This document shows positions 1 to 5,862 of a stretch of DNA of 7,462 bases, piece after piece. Position numbers and translations under genes: made by a program. The DNA is taken from positions 1 through 7,462 of the forward strand of contig JAQWYU010000106.1 in the NCBI GenBank assembly GCA_029253805.1, read 5' to 3'. The stretch's first letter is position 1, and each line of letters starts with the position of its first letter. The notes beneath the pieces are model-generated. The model saw only the letters and a program-made list of their open reading frames with translations, did no database searches and was not told where the DNA came from. Source of the stretch: Flavobacteriaceae bacterium (GTDB lineage Bacteria; Bacteroidota; Bacteroidia; Flavobacteriales; Flavobacteriaceae).

Positions 1-872
1 AAATTACGCCGAGAGGTGGTCGTATTTCTGGAACGTCTTCTATTGTGCAATTAGACGCTTGGAATTGGGAAGATGCTGTGGTTAAAAAAAATGGTGGTGT
101 TCATCTAAACTGGCCCAGAGCATTGTCCCGTAGTCGTTGGTGGCTTGGAGAAAATTATGGACTGAAAAGCAATCCAAAATATAGCAGTCAAACTGCAGAG
201 ATAGAAACTTACTTTAAGCAGTCCAAAGCAAATTCAAAAAGTAATAATGCGAAGCAAAATCTTCCTTTATGTGCTATGAAAGGATTATTTGACAACTCCA
301 AAACACTTTTTATTCATGTGAATGACGAAAAAGGAATAATTGATGCCGTTGAGTTTTCAAAAAATCAAAATATTTCTAAAACAGTGATTGTTGGAGGCTA
401 CGAAACCTATAAGCTAGCGACATATTTAAAAGAAAACAATGTATCGGTACTACTGCAACGTGTACACTCGAGACCCAGCAACGACGATCATGATTACGAC
501 CTTCCATTTAAAATGGCAAAAATACTGTTTGATGAAGGCGTTACTGTAGCACTAGAAACAAGTGGGGATATGGAGCGTATGAACTCTAGAAACTTACCGT
601 TTTATGCAGGAACGACAGTAGCACATGGTCTTACAAAAGAACAGGCTCTTCAATTAATATGTTTAAATACCGCAAAAATATTAGGAATTGATGCTAAATA
701 TGGCTCTTTAGAAGTTGGGAAAAGTGCCACTTTGTTTGTTAGTGATGGCGATGCATTAGATATGAGAACAAACCAGTTGACAAGTGCCTTTATTGACGGT
801 AGAAATATAAGTTTAGAAAGCCATCAAACAAAGTTATGGAAACGATACTCAAAAAAATATAATACAAACTAA
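1..872 (+). CDS. Amidohydrolase-family protein, C-terminal part (5' truncated)
   Basis: The frame is open from base 3 at the left edge to the TAA at 870-872, giving 289 visible codons; the true start lies outside the window. The GTG at 45 is an internal Val, because coding-quality sequence (TPRGGRISGTSS) continues upstream of it. The protein resembles imidazolonepropionase-like members of the amidohydrolase superfamily, which hydrolyse C-N or related bonds in a metal-dependent TIM barrel. Visible landmarks are the PRGGRISGTSS and LDAWNWEDA segments, a strand ending in IHV (His codon at 315-317), VIVGGYETYKLA, the helix AHGLTKEQALQLICLNTAKILGID, and the C-terminal cap GSLEVGKSATLFVSDGDAL followed by FIDGR. 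The HxH ligand pair expected near the N-terminus is out of view. The second barrel His and the usual catalytic Asp are not obvious: the matching places read GGYE and ETSGD. Substrate is unknown. Codon use and AT content match its neighbours. The next gene follows after 39 bases. Confidence 0.85.
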   Translation, partial: ITPRGGRISGTSSIVQLDAWNWEDAVVKKNGGVHLNWPRALSRSRWWLGENYGLKSNPKYSSQTAEIETYFKQSKANSKSNNAKQNLPLCAMKGLFDNSKTLFIHVNDEKGIIDAVEFSKNQNISKTVIVGGYETYKLATYLKENNVSVLLQRVHSRPSNDDHDYDLPFKMAKILFDEGVTVALETSGDMERMNSRNLPFYAGTTVAHGLTKEQALQLICLNTAKILGIDAKYGSLEVGKSATLFVSDGDALDMRTNQLTSAFIDGRNISLESHQTKLWKRYSKKYNTN

Positions 873-911
873 TTAAAAAGATTAATAAAATTAAACATTC
901 AATTTAGAAGC

Positions 912-1709
912 ATGATTAAGAAGATCAGTAGTGTTCAAAATCCTTTTGTAAAAGAATTAGTCCAACTAAAAGAAAAATCTAAATTAAGAAAACAAACTGG
1001 TAAGTTTATTGTTGAAGGTAGACGTGAAATTTCGTTAGCCATAAAAGGATCTTACAACCTAGAAAAAATTTACTACTGTGAAGGCTTGTTTACAGCCTAT
1101 GAAGTTACTACACTTTATCCATATGGAATAAATATTATTGAAATTTCAAAGTTAGTATATGAAAAGGTAGCTCACAGAGATACAACTGAAGGAGTAATTG
1201 CAGTAGCACAAGCAAATAAACTTAGCTTAAATAACTTAAAAATATCATCTAAAAACCCTCTAATATTAGTTGTTGAATCACCTGAAAAACCAGGAAATAT
1301 TGGAGCATTGTTAAGAACCGCTGATGCTGCTAATATAGATGCAGTAATAATTGCCAATCCGTTAACCGATCTGTATAATCCAAATATTATCAGATCAAGT
1401 GTTGGTGGTGTCTTTACAGTACCTATTGCTACCGCCACCACTGACGAGATTATTGAATATTTAAATAGTAATAACATAGCTATTCATAGTGCAATACTTC
1501 AAGAATCAGTAGCGTATGATTCTATTGATTTTAGTAAACCTTCAGCTATAATTATAGGAGCTGAATCAACTGGACTTTCAGAAAAGTGGCGTAAAATCTC
1601 TACAACAAAAATTCAAATTCCAATGCAAGGTAAGTTAGATTCTATGAACTTATCTGTAGCCGCTGGAATAATCATATTTGAAGCAAAAAGACAACGTAAA
1701 TTCGTCTAA
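912..1709 (+). CDS. SpoU/TrmH-family RNA 2'-O-ribose methyltransferase
   Basis: This 265-residue protein should transfer a methyl group from S-adenosylmethionine to a ribose 2'-OH in rRNA or tRNA in the cytoplasm. Residues about 1-105 form the L30e-like RNA-binding part, with the typical opening KKISSVQNPFVKEL and the GKFIVEGRREI segment. Residues about 115-260 are the knotted SPOUT catalytic domain. Motif 1 is EKPGNIGALLRTADA, with Asn129 and Arg135. Motif 2 is IIIGAESTGLSE (214-223). Motif 3 is IQIPMQGKLDSMNLSVAAG (234-252), with SMN in place of the more common SLN. The length is normal for the family. The ATG at 912 fits the conserved N-terminus and has only an A-rich leader with no Shine-Dalgarno. 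RlmB-like or TsnR-like 23S rRNA activity is possible, but the target nucleotide cannot be read from the sequence, so no symbol is given. Confidence 0.9.
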   Translation: MIKKISSVQNPFVKELVQLKEKSKLRKQTGKFIVEGRREISLAIKGSYNLEKIYYCEGLFTAYEVTTLYPYGINIIEISKLVYEKVAHRDTTEGVIAVAQANKLSLNNLKISSKNPLILVVESPEKPGNIGALLRTADAANIDAVIIANPLTDLYNPNIIRSSVGGVFTVPIATATTDEIIEYLNSNNIAIHSAILQESVAYDSIDFSKPSAIIIGAESTGLSEKWRKISTTKIQIPMQGKLDSMNLSVAAGIIIFEAKRQRKFV

Positions 1710-1718
1710 AATTAACAT

Positions 1719-1731
1719 ACAAAAATTTTGT
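1719..1731. repeat. Small AT-rich inverted repeat in the gap before the rel gene
   Basis: Within the 77-base gap between the methyltransferase and rel, ACAAAA and TTTTGT face each other around one central A. It is perfect over six bases per arm but almost all A/T, so it could be chance, a weak operator half-site pair, or nothing. No T-run follows, so it is not a good terminator. The gap is long enough to hold a promoter for the rel-fur-purA unit, but I cannot place one with confidence. Confidence 0.2.
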
Positions 1732-1786
1732 GTAAAAACTAAGTGTTGTTATTGCGTGTTTCGTTTGATTGTATTAATTTTAGATA

Positions 1787-4003
1787 ATGACAGATGATGA
1801 AATTGTTACTGAAAATACTGCCATAGCAAAGCAATACAAAGAACTATTGAAAATTAGCTACCGCACTTTGTCTTCTAAAGATAAAAAGCTAATTAGAAAA
1901 GCATTTGATGTCGCTGTTGACGCTCATTCAAAACAACGTAGAAAATCTGGTGAAGCATATATATTTCACCCCATAGCAGTAGCGAGAATAGTTGCCTCAG
2001 AAATTGGACTTGATGCAAATTCTATAGCAGCCGCATTACTTCACGATGTAGTGGAAGATTGTCAACGATACAACATTAAAGATATTGAGCAACTATTTGG
2101 AGAGACTGTTGCTAGGATTGTTAATGGTTTGACTAAAATATCGAATATAAAAAAAGATATGAATGTGTCAATGCAGGCCGAAAACTTCAGGCGAATGCTT
2201 CTCACATTACATGATGATATCAGAGTAATCATTATAAAAATTGCGGATCGACTCCATAATATGCAAACAATTCAGTCAATGAGTGAGGATAAGCAGCTAA
2301 AAATCGCTTCTGAGACTCTATATATCTATGCTCCACTTGCACACAAAATAGGATTATACAATATCAAATCAGAACTGGAAGACCTATCATTAAAATACAC
2401 AGAACCTAATGTATATAATGACATATTAAATAAGCTAGAAGAAAGTAAAGAAGAACAAGATTTATATATAAGAGAAATAAGTACAGTATTAAAAAAAGCC
2501 TTAAACAAAGAACAAATCAAAACCGTGATAAAAGGGCGTCCAAAATCAATTTTTTCTATTAGAAGAAAGATAAGAGATCAAGGAGTTTCATTTGATGAAA
2601 TATATGACAAGTTTGCGGTAAGAATTATTTACAAATCAGAATTAAAAAACGAGAAATTCATAGCTTGGAAAATCTACTCTATTGTTACTGATTACTTTCG
2701 ACCAAACCCTATCCGTTTAAGAGACTGGATCTCTGCTCCTAAATCTACTGGCTACGAAGCTTTACATATCACAGTAATGGGCCCAAAAGGTCGTTGGGTA
2801 GAAGTTCAAATAAGAAGTGAAAGAATGAACGAAATCGCTGAAAAAGGTTATGCAGCTCATTATAAATATAAAGAAGGTAATGACAAAAATGATGAAAATT
2901 TAGAAAGCTGGATTGGAAAGCTTCAGGAAGTGATTGAAAACCCTGATTCTAATGCAGTAGAATTTGTCGAACAATTTAAACTTAATCTATATGCTAAAGA
3001 GATTTTTGTTTTTACTCCTAACGGAGATTTAAAGTCACTTCCAAAAGATGCAACTCCTTTAGATTTTTCCTTTAGTATACATACAGAAATTGGAATGAAA
3101 ACAAGAGGAGCCAAAGTAAATGGTAAATTAGTGCCATTGAGCCACACTTTACAAAGCGGTGATCAAGTTGATATAATTACATCTGAAAATGCGAAGCCAA
3201 CTTCAAACTGGCTAGATTATGCTACAACAACTCGTGCAAAAAGTAAAATAAAATCCTCGCTAAAAGAAGAAAAGAAAACAATAGCTGAAGATGGAAAAGA
3301 AATATTAAGACGTAAATTAAAACAACTAAAGATTTCTCTCAATGAAAAATCTGTTAATGAATTAGTAAACTTCTTTAATTTAAAAACAAGTTTAGATTTA
3401 TTTTACAGAGTTGGAATTAGTAGTATCGACAACACTATGCTCAAAAGTTTTGCTGCCTCAAGAAGCAATGCTTTAGTAAGTTTTATAAAAAACAAAATTT
3501 CAAGGAATAAAACGATACTAAAAGAGTCTATTGAAAAAGAAGAAATAACTTCAAAGTACGATATGCTTGTATTTGGAAATGAAGAAGAAAAACTAAATTA
3601 TAAATTATCAACCTGCTGTAATCCAATTCCAGGTGATATGGTTTTTGGTTTTCTTAGTATAAGAGAGGGTATTAAAATTCATAAAAAGGTATGTCCTAAT
3701 GCTCTAAGCCTAAGATCCAACTATGCTTACAGAATTATGTCTGCTAAATGGATTGACTCCAGTCAACAAGTATTTAGAGCCATTATTAAGCTTACTGGAA
3801 TTGATAGGCTTGGTTTAGTAAACTCAATTACCAAGGTAGTCTCGGAAAATATGAACGTAAACATTAAGAGCATACAATTTGATACAAACAGTGGAGTATT
3901 TAACGGAAAAATTTCTGTTGAAGTAAACAATAATAATTTTGTCAGTAAGCTTATGGAGAGACTACAAAAAATAAATGGTATTGAAAAGGTGTTTAGAGTC
4001 TAA
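1787..4003 (+). CDS. rel: Bifunctional (p)ppGpp synthetase/hydrolase, long RelA/SpoT homologue
   Basis: This cytoplasmic enzyme makes (p)ppGpp from ATP and GDP/GTP and also degrades it, setting the stringent response. At 738 residues it has full family length and all domains. The HD hydrolase domain (about 45-200) has His61, HDVVED at 86-91 and DRLHN at 154-158, so the metal-binding residues look intact. The synthetase domain (about 245-365) has GRPKSIFSI, Asp274 in YDKFAVRI, RLRDWISAPKSTGYEALH (310-327) and EVQIR with Glu339. RLRD stands where bifunctional Rel proteins have RxKD and synthetase-only RelA has ExDD, so it sides with bifunctional enzymes. A TGS domain (about 403-466), a helical region, a Cys/His segment (Cys610, Cys611, His632, Cys636) and a C-terminal ACT domain (about 661-738) follow; these contact the ribosome and regulate activity. 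It probably leads a unit with the Fur-like gene and purA. The ATG at 1787 gives the expected N-terminus. Whether it is the only long homologue in the genome cannot be seen. Confidence 0.95.
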   Translation: MTDDEIVTENTAIAKQYKELLKISYRTLSSKDKKLIRKAFDVAVDAHSKQRRKSGEAYIFHPIAVARIVASEIGLDANSIAAALLHDVVEDCQRYNIKDIEQLFGETVARIVNGLTKISNIKKDMNVSMQAENFRRMLLTLHDDIRVIIIKIADRLHNMQTIQSMSEDKQLKIASETLYIYAPLAHKIGLYNIKSELEDLSLKYTEPNVYNDILNKLEESKEEQDLYIREISTVLKKALNKEQIKTVIKGRPKSIFSIRRKIRDQGVSFDEIYDKFAVRIIYKSELKNEKFIAWKIYSIVTDYFRPNPIRLRDWISAPKSTGYEALHITVMGPKGRWVEVQIRSERMNEIAEKGYAAHYKYKEGNDKNDENLESWIGKLQEVIENPDSNAVEFVEQFKLNLYAKEIFVFTPNGDLKSLPKDATPLDFSFSIHTEIGMKTRGAKVNGKLVPLSHTLQSGDQVDIITSENAKPTSNWLDYATTTRAKSKIKSSLKEEKKTIAEDGKEILRRKLKQLKISLNEKSVNELVNFFNLKTSLDLFYRVGISSIDNTMLKSFAASRSNALVSFIKNKISRNKTILKESIEKEEITSKYDMLVFGNEEEKLNYKLSTCCNPIPGDMVFGFLSIREGIKIHKKVCPNALSLRSNYAYRIMSAKWIDSSQQVFRAIIKLTGIDRLGLVNSITKVVSENMNVNIKSIQFDTNSGVFNGKISVEVNNNNFVSKLMERLQKINGIEKVFRV

Positions 4004-4027
4004 AATTAGTTTAAATTTGAGAATCTT

Positions 4028-4489
4028 ATGAGTATAAAATTAAAAAACCAAAACCAGGAAATTGTAAAAAACGTATTTACAAAATTTCTCAGTGAAAAAG
4101 GACATCTAAAAACTCCAGAGCGGTTTGCGATACTACAAGAAATCTATGAAAATGAAGACCATTTTGATATCGAATCGCTGTACATCAAAATGAAAAATAA
4201 AAATTATCGCGTTTCAAGAGCTACATTGTACAACACTATAGAATTACTACTAGAGTGTACACTAGTAAGAAGACATCAGTTTGGACAAAATCAAGCACAA
4301 TATGAAAAGTCATATTTTGACAAACAGCATGATCATGTTATTTTGACTGATACAGGTGAAGTTTTTGAGTTTTGTGACCCAAGGATATTATCTATACAAA
4401 AAACAATTGAAGAAGTCTTTGATATTGATATCGATAAACACTCTTTATATTTTTATGGAACTAAAAGGAATACTAAAATTAACGATTAA
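4028..4489 (+). CDS. Fur-family metal-dependent transcriptional repressor
   Basis: This 153-residue protein has the two-part Fur architecture. The N-terminal winged helix (about 15-85) includes [14 protein letters not shown] and the recognition helix [14 protein letters not shown]. The C-terminal dimerisation domain includes [14 protein letters not shown] and HSLYFYG. By alignment by eye with E. coli Fur, the regulatory metal-site residues are kept: His45 (H33), Glu93 (E81), His101 and His103 (H88, H90) and Glu114 (E101). The structural-zinc cysteines C93 and C96 are replaced by Leu106 and Thr109 (LTDTG instead of CxxCG); the only nearby cysteine is Cys116. It is therefore likely a zinc-finger-free Fur. 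Iron is the default guess for the sensed metal, but manganese, zinc or peroxide sensing (Mur, Zur, PerR type) cannot be excluded. It begins 24 bases after rel and ends 3 bases before purA, so it is probably co-transcribed and translationally coupled with purA. Confidence 0.9.
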   Translation: MSIKLKNQNQEIVKNVFTKFLSEKGHLKTPERFAILQEIYENEDHFDIESLYIKMKNKNYRVSRATLYNTIELLLECTLVRRHQFGQNQAQYEKSYFDKQHDHVILTDTGEVFEFCDPRILSIQKTIEEVFDIDIDKHSLYFYGTKRNTKIND

Positions 4490-4492
4490 AGC

Positions 4493-5764
4493 ATGGCAGT
4501 AGATTTACTACTTGGGTTACAATGGGGTGACGAAGGAAAAGGAAAAATTGTAGACGTATTAACATCAAAGTATAACATTATTGCACGATTTCAAGGAGGA
4601 CCAAATGCTGGTCACACCCTAGTTTTTAACGGGACGAAGCATGTTCTACATACCATCCCTTCAGGAATATTCCATAAAAAGGCTATTAACCTGGTTGGAA
4701 ATGGAGTTGTTATAGATCCGGTCATTTTTAAGAAAGAATTAGACAAATTATCACTTCATAAAGTTGACTACCAAAAATCATTAGTTATATCAAGAAAAGC
4801 ACATTTGATTTTACCCACACATCGACTTTTAGATGCTGCTTCTGAAGCTTCAAAAGGCAAGGCGAAAATTGGATCTACATTAAAGGGAATTGGACCAACA
4901 TACATGGATAAAACAGGTCGTAATGGCATAAGAGTTGGAGACCTAGAATTGGATAGTTGGAAAGAAAAGTATAGAGCATTAGCAAACAAACATGAATCAA
5001 TGGTTAGTTTTTACGATGTTGATTTAGAATATGACCTAAATGAATTAGAAGTTGAATTTTTCGAAGCGATAAATGTTTTAAAGTCTCTAACCTTTATTGA
5101 TTCCGAAGATTACCTATACCAAGCTCAGCGAGCTGGAAAGTCTATTTTGGCAGAAGGAGCTCAAGGTTCATTATTAGATGTTGATTTTGGTACATACCCT
5201 TTTGTAACATCCTCGAACACTACTGCCGCTGGAGCCTGTACAGGTTTAGGGATTGCTCCGAACGTTATTGGAAAAGTTTACGGAATATTTAAAGCTTACA
5301 CCACTAGAGTTGGTTCAGGCCCTTTTCCTACCGAACTATTTGACAAAGATGGTGAAACAATGGGACGTGTAGGTAATGAATTTGGGGCTACCACAGGTAG
5401 ATCTAGACGTTGCGGATGGCTAGACCTGGTAGCGTTAAAATACGCCTGTCAAGTAAATGGAGTAACTGAACTAATGATGATGAAAGCTGATGTACTTTCA
5501 GGCTTTAAATCATTAAAAATATGTACTGCTTACAAGCATAAAGGAGAAATAATTTATCATTTTCCATTTAATGTAGAAGTACATAATGTAAGTCCAATTT
5601 ACACAGATTTTGAAGGTTGGGATGAAGATCTTACAAAAATGAGTAATGAATCAACTCTACCAAAATCACTAAATGCTTATATTAATTTTATTGAAAAAGA
5701 ATTACAAATCCCAATAAAGCTTGTTTCTGTTGGTCCAGACAGAAAACAGACAATTTTTAGATAA
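4493..5764 (+). CDS. purA: Adenylosuccinate synthetase
   Basis: PurA joins IMP and aspartate using GTP to form adenylosuccinate, the first committed step from IMP to AMP, in the cytoplasm. The 423-residue protein is full length (E. coli has 432). The N-terminal P-loop GLQWGDEGKGK carries catalytic Asp13, and GGPNAGHT carries His41. Other signatures are GSTLKGIGPTYMDKTGR (127-143), EGAQGSLLDVDFGTYPFVTSS (221-241), the GRVGNEFGATTGRSRRCGWLD loop (291-311) for IMP and aspartate binding, and the C-terminal VGPDRKQTI guanine-binding segment. The ATG at 4493 lies 3 bases after the stop of the Fur-like gene, so ribosome re-initiation is likely. No Shine-Dalgarno is seen. A hairpin just after the stop suggests this is the last gene of its unit. 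PurA in other bacteria is inhibited by (p)ppGpp, which makes its position downstream of rel notable. Confidence 0.97.
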   Translation: MAVDLLLGLQWGDEGKGKIVDVLTSKYNIIARFQGGPNAGHTLVFNGTKHVLHTIPSGIFHKKAINLVGNGVVIDPVIFKKELDKLSLHKVDYQKSLVISRKAHLILPTHRLLDAASEASKGKAKIGSTLKGIGPTYMDKTGRNGIRVGDLELDSWKEKYRALANKHESMVSFYDVDLEYDLNELEVEFFEAINVLKSLTFIDSEDYLYQAQRAGKSILAEGAQGSLLDVDFGTYPFVTSSNTTAAGACTGLGIAPNVIGKVYGIFKAYTTRVGSGPFPTELFDKDGETMGRVGNEFGATTGRSRRCGWLDLVALKYACQVNGVTELMMMKADVLSGFKSLKICTAYKHKGEIIYHFPFNVEVHNVSPIYTDFEGWDEDLTKMSNESTLPKSLNAYINFIEKELQIPIKLVSVGPDRKQTIFR

Positions 5765-5769
5765 TAACT

Positions 5770-5801
5770 AAATCTATCCTTGTGATAGATTTTTAAATTT
5801 T
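5770..5801 (+). terminator. Probable intrinsic terminator after purA
   Basis: AAATCTATC (5770-5778) and GATAGATTT (5784-5792) form a perfect 9-bp stem with a 5-base loop CTTGT. The run of T at 5790-5794 and a second TTTT at 5798-5801 follow. The stem holds only two G-C pairs, which is weak but normal for so AT-rich a genome. It starts 5 bases after the purA stop and fits the end of the rel-fur-purA unit. Confidence 0.6.
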
Positions 5802-5819
5802 ACAAAAAACCTCAAATAA

Positions 5820-5850
5820 TTTCTAAAAAAGTCAATATTAGCTATATTTA
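5820..5850 (+). promoter_or_regulatory. Candidate Bacteroidota-type promoter for the OstA-like gene
   Basis: TTTC at 5820-5823 and TATATTTA at 5843-5850 are separated by 19 bases. Each differs by one base from the known Bacteroidota pattern (TTTG near -33 and TAnnTTTG near -7), and the spacing is as expected. Transcription would begin around 5855, a few bases before the ATG at 5863. Position after the purA terminator supports it, but such AT-rich matches are common by chance. Confidence 0.3.
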
Positions 5851-5862
5851 AAGAAAAACAAA

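Noticed and set aside
1172..1477. Open frame of about 100 codons on the minus strand inside the RNA methyltransferase gene
   Set aside because: It lies wholly within a confidently identified gene, its translation has no recognisable domain, and it is explained as the antisense shadow of the conserved SPOUT region.
1752..1782. TTG (1752-1754), 20-base spacer and TAATTTTA (1775-1782) as a promoter for rel
   Set aside because: The -7 element would end 4 bases before the start codon, giving transcription from within the ATG. A leaderless message is possible but not supported by anything else.
1783..1801. GATAATGACAGATGATGA overlapping the rel start, resembling a Fur box
   Set aside because: Only the GATAATGA part resembles the E. 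coli motif, the match is not palindromic, and much of it is constrained by the coding sequence (MTDDE). The binding motif of this CxxC-less Fur is unknown.
2326..3147. Two minus-strand open frames (2326-2520 and 2923-3147) inside rel
   Set aside because: Both are short, lie opposite highly conserved Rel domains and show only low-complexity Ser/Leu-rich translations typical of antisense frames in AT-rich genes.
4012..4019. Perfect match TAAATTTG to the Bacteroidota -7 consensus TAnnTTTG in the rel/Fur-like gap
   Set aside because: No TTG lies at the proper distance upstream (only TTTA at 3992-3995, about 16 bases away), and the predicted start of transcription would fall almost on the ATG at 4028. 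A chance match in AT-rich DNA is more likely, though a weak internal promoter is not excluded.
4768..4989. Minus-strand open frame inside purA
   Set aside because: It is fully covered by purA, including the conserved IMP-binding region, and has no recognisable protein features.
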